A DNA stretch of 64,000 nucleotides from CAZQVN01 sp964596775 (lineage in GTDB: Bacteria; Eisenbacteria; RBG-16-71-46; JABDJR01; JAWXBZ01). Where the stretch lies: the NCBI GenBank assembly GCA_964596775.1, contig CAZQVN010000002.1, positions 1 through 64,000 of the forward strand, written 5' to 3'. The translations under genes and the position numbers were made by a program. The number at the start of each line of letters is the position of its first letter. The stretch's first letter is position 1. Shown one piece after another: positions 10,840 to 19,167 of the stretch. The notes under the pieces are model-generated. The model had not been told where the DNA came from. It saw only the letters and a list, made by a program, of their open reading frames with translations, and did no database searches.

Positions 10840-12381
10840 CTATCTCCGGCGGGATTTTTTCGAACGGCGGCCGAACGTCGTGGGTGTTTCGGGGATCGTG
10901 GCACCGGCCGGATCGGCGGGCGCGGGCGACCGGGACGGTGCGGGTGCCGGGGGCGCGGCCTGTGTGCGTGCCGGTGAGGCCGGAGCCGGTGCGTTTCCGC
11001 CGCGGGGCGGCCGCTTTCCTTCCGCGGCCGGTGGACGGCCGCCGCGCCGGCGGGCCGGGCGATCTCCGCCGCCCTTCTGTCCATCGCTGCGCCGCCGCGC
11101 ATCGCCGCCGCGTTGTCCATCGCCGGAGCCGCCGCCGGAAGACGACCTGCGGGGACGTCCGGATCCTTCCGATGAGGGGCCGCTTCTGCGGCCGCCCCGC
11201 GCCGGGCGCCGGATCGGGCCGTGGTCCGGCGAGAGCGCGGGAAGCGTGATCCCCTCCACTTCCTTGCGCGGAATGCCGCGTCCGATGAACTTTTCCAGTT
11301 CCTTGAGGGCCGGCAGGTCGTCGAACGTGGCGAAGCTCAGGGCATCGCCGATGGCCTGGGCGCGGCCGGTCCGTCCGATCCGGTGCACGTAGTCCTCGGG
11401 ATGGTTCGGGAAGTCGTAGTTGACGACATGGGAAATGCCGTCCACGTCGATGCCGCGCGCCGCGATGTCCGTGGCCACGAGGACCCGGTAGTGCCCCCCC
11501 TTGAAACCCTTGAGTGCGGCCAGACGCTCCCCCTGGCTCCGGTTGGAATGGAGCGTGGCGGTGGGAATGCCCTCCTTGTACAGGCCGCGCGCCAGGCGGT
11601 CCGCGCCGATCTTCGTCCTGGTGAAGACGAGCACGCAGTCGAGATCCTCGTCCTTGAGAATGTGCGCGAGCAGGTCCAGCTTCCGGTTCATGGGCACTTC
11701 GTAGACGAACTGGGCCACGGAATCAGTGGGAGTGGCCCGCTGGCCGATCTCCACGGTTTCCGGCTCGCGGAGAAACTCCCGGGAGAGTTTCTCCACCTCG
11801 GCCGGGAACGTGGCCGAGAAGAGCAGGCTCTGCCGGTCGTAGGGGAGCGCACGGATGATCCTTCGTATGTCCGGGATGAATCCCATGTCCAGCATCCGGT
11901 CCGCTTCATCGAGGACCAGGAGTTCGATCTCCCGCACGTTCGCGGACAGCGTGGACATCAGGTCGAGGAGGCGCCCTGGCGTGGCCACGATGATGTCCAC
12001 TCCCTGGCGCAGCGTGTTGATCTGCGGCTTTTCGCTGACGCCGCCGAAGACCGCGGCACAGCGCAGCGGCAGGTACTTGGAATAGGCCCGGACGTTTTCG
12101 TCGACCTGGAGGGCGAGTTCGCGGGTGGGGGCCAGCACCAGGGCGCGGGGCGTGCGGTTGCCGCGCGTGTCCTGTCGTGCCGTGCCCTGAATGAGTTTTT
12201 CCAGAATGGGGAGGACGAACGCGGCGGTCTTGCCGGTTCCGGTCTGGGCGATTCCGATCGTGTCCTTGCCCGAGAGAATGACCGGTATGGCCTTCGACTG
12301 GATGGGTGTGGGCTCTGCATAGCCCGCGTCGGCGATCGCCTTCCGGATGTCCTCACTGAGTCCTAGTGCTTCAAATGGCAT
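10840..12381 (-). CDS. DEAD-box ATP-dependent RNA helicase (RhlE-like) with basic tail
   Basis: A 513-residue RNA helicase. Motifs run in order: Q motif PTPIQ (25-29), Walker A AQTGTGKT (45-52), PTRELA (85-90), TPGR (134-137), DEAD (158-161), SAT (189-191) and HRIGRTGR near 335. The core ends near residue 375. The final ~135 residues are low complexity and rich in Arg, Gly, Pro and Ala, as in RhlE/DeaD-type RNA-binding tails. It probably acts in ribosome assembly or RNA turnover. No clear Shine-Dalgarno is seen before the ATG at 12381. It heads a helicase-decarboxylase-fumC minus-strand run. Confidence 0.92.
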   Translation of the reverse strand: MPFEALGLSEDIRKAIADAGYAEPTPIQSKAIPVILSGKDTIGIAQTGTGKTAAFVLPILEKLIQGTARQDTRGNRTPRALVLAPTRELALQVDENVRAYSKYLPLRCAAVFGGVSEKPQINTLRQGVDIIVATPGRLLDLMSTLSANVREIELLVLDEADRMLDMGFIPDIRRIIRALPYDRQSLLFSATFPAEVEKLSREFLREPETVEIGQRATPTDSVAQFVYEVPMNRKLDLLAHILKDEDLDCVLVFTRTKIGADRLARGLYKEGIPTATLHSNRSQGERLAALKGFKGGHYRVLVATDIAARGIDVDGISHVVNYDFPNHPEDYVHRIGRTGRAQAIGDALSFATFDDLPALKELEKFIGRGIPRKEVEGITLPALSPDHGPIRRPARGGRRSGPSSEGSGRPRRSSSGGGSGDGQRGGDARRRSDGQKGGGDRPARRRGGRPPAAEGKRPPRGGNAPAPASPARTQAAPPAPAPSRSPAPADPAGATIPETPTTFGRRSKKSRRR

Positions 12382-12556
12382 ATAGTCAAGACATTAGCGG
12401 ATCTGTGTTCATTTTGCCAGAGGCAATTCCACTCCCTCAGTATCCGTAGTGGAGATGAATCAGCCGGGGCGGTCCGTCCGCGTCGATCATGTCCTCCTCC
12501 AGAGGGTTCGTGAAGTCGCGGGGATCATGCCCGTATGGATTCCGAATCGCAATGCA

Positions 12557-12565
12557 TGCGATAAT
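12557..12565 (+). promoter_or_regulatory. Extended -10 promoter, probably leaderless
   Basis: TGC-GATAAT is an extended -10 element ending only 5 nt before the ATG at 12571. No Shine-Dalgarno is present. The predicted transcription start therefore falls on or next to the start codon, which points to a leaderless mRNA. Confidence 0.5.
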
Positions 12566-12570
12566 CGCAC

Positions 12571-13698
12571 ATGCATCGAACCCTCGTTCTCCTGCTCCTC
12601 TGCCTGGTGACGCCCGCCTGCGTCCGGGCTGCCGATCCTCCTTCCGCCTCCGTACGCACCGCGGACCCGTCCGCAATCGGCGCCCTGCGGTCCGCCCTGT
12701 CGGTGGAAGCCCGTTACGCCGACGACCCGTGGGCCCTGTCCCACGCGCTGCTCGCATTCGGCCCCGACTTCCCCCTCGAGTCGAAGACCACGCTGCTCGA
12801 GCGGCTCGAGTCGCTGGCCATTCCGGACTCCGTGGACGGGGCTCGCTACGAACTGTTCGGGGCGGATGGAAGGATGGGCGAAATGCACCCCCATCTCGTC
12901 TTCAAGACGCTGGCCGGCGCGGGGCTCGCGCCGGACCTGTGCGCCCGGCTCGGGCACGCCGTCCACGAGAAGGCCTGGACGCCGGCCTCGACGGAGGAGT
13001 GGAACGACACCGCCTGGCTGATCGAGGCCCTGGCGCGCTCCGCCCCGGCGGACGCTGCGGAGGACGCGAAACGCCGGCAACTGGCCGGTGGAATTCTCGC
13101 CCGGGTCGAGGCGGCCGACCGGGTGACGGCCGGACTGTTCGACGCGTCGGGAACGCTGACGCGGCCGAAGGGGGGCGGGGATCCCTCCGAAAGCGGAATC
13201 TGGGCCTACACCTGCGGCGGACAGCATCTCCTGCAGGGGCTCCTGGTGGCCGCCGGGAAGGGGCTTCTGGCCAAGGAGGACCGCCCCCGCATCGAGGCGT
13301 CGATGGCCCTGTTTCTCCGCCGGGTGAAGGGGGAGGCCGCGTTCCGCGACGCGGAGAAGGAGGAAGCGATCGCCGCCGGCGTCAACCGTCTCCTCGCCGA
13401 ACACAACGGGATGGTCCAGGTCCTGAAGCTGGAAGGACACGCTCTCGAAACGCTGGCCCGGGCGCGTGATGCCGGCATCGGCGATCCCGTGGAGCTCCGC
13501 CGCGCCGCGACCGGGATCCGCGACGACATGGAAACCCGCCTTGCGGCGTTCCGCTCGGTGCTCGACCTCGGAAAGCTGTTGCCGTCGGTCCGCGCCGGCG
13601 ATCCCGGCACGTGGCGGAAGTGGTTCGGCGACGGCTGTCACGCGCTGCACGGCCTGTCGCTGTGGCCGGACCTCCCGCCGATGAAGGCGGAGCGCTAG
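12571..13698 (+). CDS. Secreted protein of unknown function
   Basis: A 375-residue protein with a clear signal peptide (hydrophobic core at residues 4-14, likely cleavage near VRAA). The mature part looks mainly alpha-helical, with many Ala, Leu and Glu residues, and is not recognised. Segments such as GEMHPHLVFKTLAGAG and WAYTCGGQHLLQG recall helical-barrel proteins, but this is only an impression. It is divergent from the helicase gene and convergent with the DUF2723 gene. The start is supported by the signal peptide and by the extended -10 promoter just upstream; there is no ribosome site. Confidence 0.75.
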   Translation: MHRTLVLLLLCLVTPACVRAADPPSASVRTADPSAIGALRSALSVEARYADDPWALSHALLAFGPDFPLESKTTLLERLESLAIPDSVDGARYELFGADGRMGEMHPHLVFKTLAGAGLAPDLCARLGHAVHEKAWTPASTEEWNDTAWLIEALARSAPADAAEDAKRRQLAGGILARVEAADRVTAGLFDASGTLTRPKGGGDPSESGIWAYTCGGQHLLQGLLVAAGKGLLAKEDRPRIEASMALFLRRVKGEAAFRDAEKEEAIAAGVNRLLAEHNGMVQVLKLEGHALETLARARDAGIGDPVELRRAATGIRDDMETRLAAFRSVLDLGKLLPSVRAGDPGTWRKWFGDGCHALHGLSLWPDLPPMKAER

Positions 13699-13715
13699 TC
13701 GTTCACCCGGCCGAC

Positions 13716-16106
13716 CTATCCGGGTCCCATCGAACGCAGCAGCTGCTCCGAGCGACCGAGGTGGTTTCGCCACTGATCCCTCCGCTGCACGAACTGCGGC
13801 GCGCTCGAGATCGCGATCGCCTCGTCGAGCATCCGGATCATCGTCCGCTGCCGGGCGATCGCGTCGCGCAGCAGGTCCCGGTCCCGGACGGCCGGATCGT
13901 TGGCCCGGTCGATCGCGATCTGCACGTAGGCACCGAGATCCGCCTCGCGGGCCGGCTTTTCGTCGAGCAGTTTCCGGCGCACCCTGATCTCCTCCGCGAA
14001 GCTGTAGGTGTCCGGGTCCGAGCGCACGAGCGCGGCGAGGCTCGTCAGCGCCTCGGCGTTCGTGGAGTCGGCGGCCACCGCCGCCCGGGCGAGGGCCACG
14101 AGCTTGCGGATCAGCGGCGCCGGCCCGTCGAAAGCGCCGTAGTCGACCAGGCCGTCGGCAATCACCCGGTGCAGGTGTTCGACCCGCACGCCGGTCACCG
14201 CAGCCGCATTCGCGCCGGATATGGAGAGTGCCTGGTTGAACCAGGTGCCGGCTTCGGGACCGGGATCGAGGGACACGGTTCCGTTGGCCAGGTCGCCCGC
14301 GATGTCGATGGTGCCGCCGAGAAAGGAGAGCGCCCGGGTGTAGACGGCCCGCTCGCCGGCTTCCCAGGAGCGCTCCGGATAGTGCCGGTGCGCCGCATCG
14401 AGCGTCCAGTCCCGGCCGATCGCCGCGAACTCGCGGGCCTGGTCCGCCAGCGGGGGCACCTGCGCCTTCGGATACACCCTCCACCAGAATCCGCGCGGCG
14501 CGATGCGGTAGTCGACGTTCCAGGTGGCGTCCTGGAACGTCACCGCCACGACCGGGCGTCCCGAACCGTCGGGCTTCAGGTTGAGATCGAGCCATGCCTT
14601 GCTCTGCGTGGCGGGATCGTTCGAGTAGGCCGTCATCTCCCCGGGAAGCCGGAACGCGCCGGCCCGCTTCAGGACGTTCACGTACCAGGGATAGGACAGC
14701 TTCTGCAGGTCGACGAACAGGAGGTCCGGCCTCCTGCCCAGGCAGGCCTGCTGGTACGCGAACGCGTTGTGATAGAGGTCCCCTTCCGACAGGACGACGG
14801 CGTTCTCGGGAATGCCGGCCAGGAAGTTCGCCCCGAAGTCGCGGGTGAACGTGTTCGTCCGCTGGTCCACGTGGGCGTAGTTCACCACGAGCGCGACCCC
14901 CGCCGTCCCGGCGGTGAGCAGGATCGCGGCGGCGGCCATGGCGGCCCGCCCGGCCCTGCGCAGCGTTTCGAGCAGCCACGCCGCGCCGAGTCCGGCGAGC
15001 AGCGCCACGAGCGTGTTCGGCAGGATGTAGAACCGCTCGGTGACGCCGAGGTACAGGGGAAGTATCGGGGAGTTCACCCGGGCGAAGAAGATCGCGAAGA
15101 AGACGGCGGCGACGCCGGCCAGGAGCAGAACGAATCGCGCCCGGAGTGCCGCCCGGACAAGGCCCGTGATCGCGAGCAGCGGGAGGACCCAGCCGAAGTT
15201 CCGCGGGATCTCGGACAGGTAGCGGAGATAATGACTCCGCCCGATTGGGCTCGTGTCGAGACCGTTCTCCAGGACGGTCGTGGCCACCGCCCACGGGCTC
15301 ATCAGCGTGCCCGATCCGAAATCCTCACGCTTCAGCAGGTGGAGGAGTCCGGGCAGGTCGACCGGGTTGCCCCAGTTCAGGAATGGGTTGGCCCGGGCCG
15401 CAAGCGGCAGGTAGACGAGCGGGAGGAGGCCCGTGAGCCCGCAGGCGATCGACAGGGCGATCGCGTTGCCGATCCTCCGGTGCGACAGCCCGCGCTTCGG
15501 CGCGCCGGGAAGCAGGGCGGCGAACGTCACCAGGACCGGAATGCCGACGAGGGCCAGGGTCAGGTGATGCGTGATCGCCGTCGACAGGACGACCGCCGCG
15601 GCGGGGAGCGGCCAGGTCACCGGTTTGCGGTCGTTCAGCCCTTCCATGAAGCGGGCGAGAAGGAAGAACAGGAGCGTCGCGCCGAGCGAGTTCAGGGAGA
15701 ACACCTCGACGACCAGCGCATACTCCCAGTACACGCGCGACGTGCCGAGCGCCAGGCCGGCGACGATGCCGGCAGGGGCGCTGCCGGTGAGCGCCGTGAC
15801 GGCGAGAACGAGAACACCCGCGGCCAGCGCGCCGAAGAAGCCGGAAAGCAGGTTCAGCAGGAACGCCGGTTCGCCGGGAAACGGAACCGCGGAGACGATG
15901 TTCCCGATCAGCGAGAGCAGCGGATAGCCCGGCGCGTGGGCCACCCCCCAGGTCGTCATCACCGCCGTGAGTTCGCCGGAATCGCCGGGGCCGACGGTCC
16001 GGCAGGCCGTGGCCACGTAGAGGGCCTGGACCACAAGGAAGACGAGACCGGCCGCCTGGAACCGCCGGTCCGGATTGTGAAAGGGGAGGGGCGTCATGGC
16101 GGGCAT
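13716..16106 (-). CDS. DUF2723 multi-pass membrane protein (GT-C-like)
   Basis: A 796-residue protein. The first ~400 residues contain about ten hydrophobic segments. The motif VGPGDSGELTAV near residues 37-48, followed by GVAHAPGYPL, is the hallmark of DUF2723, a family related to GT-C glycosyltransferases such as O-mannosyltransferases. The acidic pair in GDSGE would be the catalytic site. The C-terminal half is soluble and probably faces the periplasm. It may transfer a lipid-linked sugar; donor and acceptor are unknown. ATG codons at 16106 and 16097 are both possible, and an in-frame TTG at 16133 also exists; none has a clear ribosome site. Confidence 0.82.
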   Translation of the reverse strand: MPAMTPLPFHNPDRRFQAAGLVFLVVQALYVATACRTVGPGDSGELTAVMTTWGVAHAPGYPLLSLIGNIVSAVPFPGEPAFLLNLLSGFFGALAAGVLVLAVTALTGSAPAGIVAGLALGTSRVYWEYALVVEVFSLNSLGATLLFFLLARFMEGLNDRKPVTWPLPAAAVVLSTAITHHLTLALVGIPVLVTFAALLPGAPKRGLSHRRIGNAIALSIACGLTGLLPLVYLPLAARANPFLNWGNPVDLPGLLHLLKREDFGSGTLMSPWAVATTVLENGLDTSPIGRSHYLRYLSEIPRNFGWVLPLLAITGLVRAALRARFVLLLAGVAAVFFAIFFARVNSPILPLYLGVTERFYILPNTLVALLAGLGAAWLLETLRRAGRAAMAAAAILLTAGTAGVALVVNYAHVDQRTNTFTRDFGANFLAGIPENAVVLSEGDLYHNAFAYQQACLGRRPDLLFVDLQKLSYPWYVNVLKRAGAFRLPGEMTAYSNDPATQSKAWLDLNLKPDGSGRPVVAVTFQDATWNVDYRIAPRGFWWRVYPKAQVPPLADQAREFAAIGRDWTLDAAHRHYPERSWEAGERAVYTRALSFLGGTIDIAGDLANGTVSLDPGPEAGTWFNQALSISGANAAAVTGVRVEHLHRVIADGLVDYGAFDGPAPLIRKLVALARAAVAADSTNAEALTSLAALVRSDPDTYSFAEEIRVRRKLLDEKPAREADLGAYVQIAIDRANDPAVRDRDLLRDAIARQRTMIRMLDEAIAISSAPQFVQRRDQWRNHLGRSEQLLRSMGPG

Positions 16107-16154
16107 GGTAGTGGGGGGGGACACCGCGGGCAAGCGGCGCGGGCCGGCCCCCCT

Positions 16155-16206
16155 CCGCTATTTCTCCTGCCGGCCCCCCGCCGCTATTTCCCCTGCCGTC
16201 CCCCCG
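16155..16206. repeat. 26-bp tandem duplication overlapping a stop codon
   Basis: Two copies, 16155-16180 and 16181-16206, differ at two bases. The second contains the last codons and stop of the SRPBCC gene, so the downstream copy duplicates the gene end. This resembles the 38-bp array at the peptidase gene end. Confidence 0.85.
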
Positions 16207-16720
16207 CTTCCATGAACGGCTTGAACCGCCCGGTCAGAAAGTGGTGCCACACCCGGTCCACCACGTCGGGCCAGGTTGCCTCCATCTGGCCGGCCGCATT
16301 CAGCGTCAGGGTGATGCGCGTCGAGTCCGCGCCGGCCGGTGCGAGTGCGTACGTGGTGACGATCTGCACGGCGTTGCCCGAGAGTCCGAGCGGTCCGTCC
16401 ATCCGGAGCAGCTTGCCGCGCTCCGCGTAGATCACGGTGGCGTGCCTCACGCCGTTCGTTCCGGACGCGTCGAAGTACTCCCAGAAGCCGCCGCCCGGCT
16501 TCGCCTCGATGAAGAACCGCGCGGGCGCGTCCGAGAAGGCGTGATCCCACCAGGGGGAGATGTCGCCGGTGAGCGCGTCGTACACGACGTCCGGATTTCC
16601 CGGGACGATCACTTCCTGGTGGACGCCGAACGCCCCGGTCTCGAGCGGGCGCTGTTCGGCACCGGCCGGCAGGGAAGGGAAAAGCAGGAACAGGAGAAGA
16701 AACAGTCGGGCAGGTTTCAT
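16184..16720 (-). CDS. Exported SRPBCC (START-like) domain protein
   Basis: A 178-residue protein with a signal peptide (residues 1-21, ending PAGAEQ). The mature region fits the SRPBCC/Bet v1-like fold: VIVPGNPDVVYDALTGDISPWWDHAFS at its start, a beta-rich centre with GGGFWEYFD, and a C-terminal helix WPDVVDRVWHHFLTGRF. Such domains bind hydrophobic ligands; no ligand can be named. Export of an SRPBCC protein is less common than the cytoplasmic form. The ATG at 16720 has GGAGAG 5-6 nt upstream. The stop lies inside a 26-bp tandem duplication. Confidence 0.75.
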   Translation of the reverse strand: MKPARLFLLLFLLFPSLPAGAEQRPLETGAFGVHQEVIVPGNPDVVYDALTGDISPWWDHAFSDAPARFFIEAKPGGGFWEYFDASGTNGVRHATVIYAERGKLLRMDGPLGLSGNAVQIVTTYALAPAGADSTRITLTLNAAGQMEATWPDVVDRVWHHFLTGRFKPFMEAGGRQGK

Positions 16721-16884
16721 CGGATTCTCTCCGTGGGTTTGAAGTCAACGAACCAGGGGTCTCCTATCCGCGCCCGTGTCGTCCATGAAGGAGCCGCCAA
16801 GCGATCCGCGCCGACCGCGCGAACCACCGCGGCCACGGACCACGCCACGATGCTCGGCAGTCCCGCGGGCGACCCGCCATGGCG

Positions 16885-17064
16885 TCAGTCCTCCCGGGCG
16901 GGTTTCCTTTTCTCCTTCGGTTCCCGCCCGGCGTCCCTGAGCATCCGCCTGAGCAGGAACTCGATCTGGCCGTTCAGGCTCCGGAAATCGTCCTCGGCCC
17001 ACTTCGCCAGCGCCGCGAGGACGGCCGGGTCGAGCCGGAGCAGGAACGGTTTCCGCGGAGCCAT
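16885..17064 (-). CDS. Small ribbon-helix-helix (Arc-like) DNA-binding protein
   Basis: A 59-residue protein. KPFLLRLDPAVLAALAKWA gives the beta strand and first helix, and SLNGQIEFLLRRMLRDAG the second helix of an Arc/MetJ ribbon-helix-helix fold. The tail is charged (KEKRKPARED). Its ATG at 17064 lies 8 nt after the stop of the SPFH gene, so the two are almost certainly co-transcribed. It may repress its own operon through TGATA half-sites upstream of the SPFH gene. No toxin partner is seen, so an antitoxin role is not favoured. Confidence 0.75.
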   Translation of the reverse strand: MAPRKPFLLRLDPAVLAALAKWAEDDFRSLNGQIEFLLRRMLRDAGREPKEKRKPARED

Positions 17065-17072
17065 GCGCGATC

Positions 17073-17942
17073 CTAGTTGTGCAGCGTTCCGGTGTTGACC
17101 ACCGGCTGCGTGTGGCGATCGCTGCAGAGCACCACAAGCAGGTTCGACACCATGGCCGCCTTCCGCTCTTCGTCCAGTTCGATCACGTTCTTCTTGCTCA
17201 GTTCGTCCAGAGCCATTTCCACCATCCCCACGGCGCCCTCGACGATCTTCGTCCTGGCCGCCACGATGGCGCTGGCCTGCTGCCGCTGAAGCATGGCGCT
17301 GGCGATCTCCGGCGAGTAGGCGAGGTGGCTGATCCGGGACTCGAGGACCCGGACGCCGGCCTTTTCCAGCCGCTCCTGGATTTCGTTCTTCAGCTGGTCG
17401 GCGACCTCGATGGTGTGGCTCCGCAGCGACATCTGGTCGTCCTGGTGCGCATCGTACGGGAAGGACGTGGCCAGGTTGCGCAACGCCGATTCGCTCTGGA
17501 CGTGAACGAAGTTGACGTAGTCGTCCACCTCGAACATCGCCTCGGCGGTATCGATGACCTTCCACACGATGACGGCGCCGATCTCGATCGGGTTGCCGTC
17601 ATGGTCGTTGACCTTCAGCTTTCCGCTTTCGAAGTTGCGGATCCGGAGGGAGATCTTCTTCCGGACGCTGAACGGGTTGACCCACCAGAACCCCTGCTTC
17701 GTGATGGACCCGATGTAGCTGCCGAACAGGACGACGACGACCGCCTCGTTCGGGTTGACGACGGTGAGTCCGGCCAGGCAGATCATCGCCGCCACGGCCG
17801 CGAACAGGAACCCGACCCCGACGAGATCCGCGTCCTGCTGCACGGCTCCGATGAAGTTGTAGCCGAAGAACAGGATGAAGATGATCAGAACCAGGAGCAT
17901 GAACCCTCCGGGAAGCGTCCCGGCACTTTTCTCGCGGATCAT
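17073..17942 (-). CDS. SPFH/Band 7 membrane protein
   Basis: A 289-residue protein. Two hydrophobic segments (about 12-32 and 42-62) are followed by an SPFH/prohibitin-type domain: VVNPNEAVVVVLFGSYIGSI, then GFWWVNPF, and a C-terminal helical region rich in Glu, Gln and Ala (RQQASAIVAARTKIVEGAV). SPFH proteins form oligomeric cages or scaffolds in membrane microdomains and often control proteolysis or membrane order. The ATG at 17942 is chosen because AAAGGAGG lies 5 nt upstream; the in-frame extension to 17963 would translate this ribosome site. It forms a bicistronic unit with the ribbon-helix-helix gene. Confidence 0.88.
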   Translation of the reverse strand: MIREKSAGTLPGGFMLLVLIIFILFFGYNFIGAVQQDADLVGVGFLFAAVAAMICLAGLTVVNPNEAVVVVLFGSYIGSITKQGFWWVNPFSVRKKISLRIRNFESGKLKVNDHDGNPIEIGAVIVWKVIDTAEAMFEVDDYVNFVHVQSESALRNLATSFPYDAHQDDQMSLRSHTIEVADQLKNEIQERLEKAGVRVLESRISHLAYSPEIASAMLQRQQASAIVAARTKIVEGAVGMVEMALDELSKKNVIELDEERKAAMVSNLLVVLCSDRHTQPVVNTGTLHN

Positions 17943-17968
17943 CGAACCCTCCTTTGGTGACATTGAAA

Positions 17969-17984
17969 TGATATCATATTGATA
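17969..17984 (-). promoter_or_regulatory. TGATA half-site cluster upstream of SPFH operon
   Basis: The plus strand shows TGATATCA (palindrome, 17969-17976) followed by TATTGATA, giving TGATA at 17969 and 17980 (11 bp apart) and an inverted TATCA-TAT-TGATA at 17972-17984. The spacing of one helical turn suits a ribbon-helix-helix repressor. The region is AT-rich in a GC-rich genome and is cut by the gap at 17988. Confidence 0.45.
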
Positions 17985-17987
17985 CCG

Positions 17988-18087
17988 NNNNNNNNNNNNN
18001 NNNNNNNNNNNNNNNNNNNNNNNNNNNNNNNNNNNNNNNNNNNNNNNNNNNNNNNNNNNNNNNNNNNNNNNNNNNNNNNNNNNNNNN
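17988..18087. other. Scaffold gap (100 N)
   Basis: Exactly 100 N. It removes the 3' end of the OxyR-type gene and part of the SPFH promoter region. True distance across it is unknown. Confidence 0.95.
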
Positions 18088-18942
18088 GATGAACGTGTCC
18101 ACGAGCGGCGAGAGCGTACGCCCCTTCCGGGTGATCACGGCGATCTCCCGCGCGGGCGGGGACTCCTCGATCCTGATGTAGGTCACCCGGGGATCCTGGT
18201 TGTTCTCGGCGAACATCCGCGGGATCAGGCAGATGCCGAGCCCGAGACCGACGAGACTGTGCGCCGTGGACAGCTGGATCGCGTTGCAGACGATGCTCGG
18301 CTGGATCCGCATCGCCCGGCAGTAGTCCTGGACCTGCTGGCCGAGACAGTGCACCTGGTCGAGGAAAACGGTGGGCTGGGACTCGAGATCCTTGACGGTC
18401 AGCTGTTTCCGACCGTCGAGCGGGCTGTTGGCCGGCACGGCCACCAGCAGTGGCTCCCGGTAGAGGACGCGCACGTCCACCGACTCGTGACGGATCGGCG
18501 TGCTCGTGACCGCGATGTCGATCCGGGACTCCACGACCGCATCTACCAGGCGTTCCGTCAGATCCTCGTGAATGGTGAGCCTGGCCTTCGGCCAGGAGCG
18601 CTTGAATGCGCCGATGGCCGCGGGGAGCAGGTACGGCGCCATCGTGGGTATGGCGCCCACCGTGACAGCACCCCGCTCGGGGTCGACCTCGCCGGCGAGT
18701 TTCTCGGAGATCTCCCGGACTGCCCCGAGGATGAGCCGCGCCCGGGGCAGAAGCGCCGAGCCGGCGGCCGTCAGGGCGATCGATCGTCCGAGGCGGTCGA
18801 ACAGCCGGTGGCCGAGTTCCTCCTCCAGCTTCAGGATCTGCTGCGACAGGGAGGGCTGGGCCACGTGACAGCGCCGGGCCGCACCGCCGAAGCTTCCGAC
18901 TTCGGCGACGGCAACGAAATATCGCAGCTGGTGCAGTTCCAT
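18088..18942 (-). CDS. oxyR: OxyR-type LysR transcriptional regulator, 3' end lost in gap
   Basis: 285 residues are visible; E. coli OxyR has 305, so about 20 are missing in the gap. The N-terminal LysR helix-turn-helix is intact (HQLRYFVAVAEVGSFGGAA, then AQPSLSQQI). The sensor domain carries HCLGQQVQDYC, with Cys199 and Cys208. Both the positions and the spacing equal the peroxide-sensing disulfide pair of OxyR, and the preceding His198 is also kept. A later GLGLGICLIPRM segment fits the same domain. The ATG at 18942 has GGAGAG nearby. The gene is divergent from the allantoinase-uricase operon, whose uricase makes H2O2. General peroxide defence is the default role; local control of the operon is inference. 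Confidence 0.82.
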
Positions 18943-19151
18943 CCGCTCTCCGGGAGATCGCGTGCGGCCGCGTCCGACCAGGGGAATTCCCGCCGCGGCA
19001 GGCCGGGGAACAGCATACACCAGACCCCCGCGGGCCCGCAGTCCCCGCGCCGGTTGCCCGTCGTCGTTCCGGGGCCCGGACGGGGTCGAACTCGCGGCGG
19101 AACCGGAGCGGCGATTCCCGGCCGCCGCCCTTTCGACCGGGCGGGTCCCGG

Positions 19152-19160
19152 TGCGATACT
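19152..19160 (+). promoter_or_regulatory. Extended -10 promoter of the urate-degradation operon, probably leaderless
   Basis: TGC-GATACT ends 7 nt before the ATG at 19168, and no Shine-Dalgarno precedes that ATG. This mirrors the TGC-GATAAT arrangement before the gene at 12571. The 225-bp divergent region otherwise shows no sharp operator; OxyR sites are too degenerate to call by eye. Confidence 0.45.
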
Positions 19161-19167
19161 GCCGGGC

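Noticed and set aside
16885..17942. Toxin-antitoxin module for the small ribbon-helix-helix protein
   Set aside because: Its only tight neighbour is an SPFH membrane protein, not a toxin; self-regulation is simpler.
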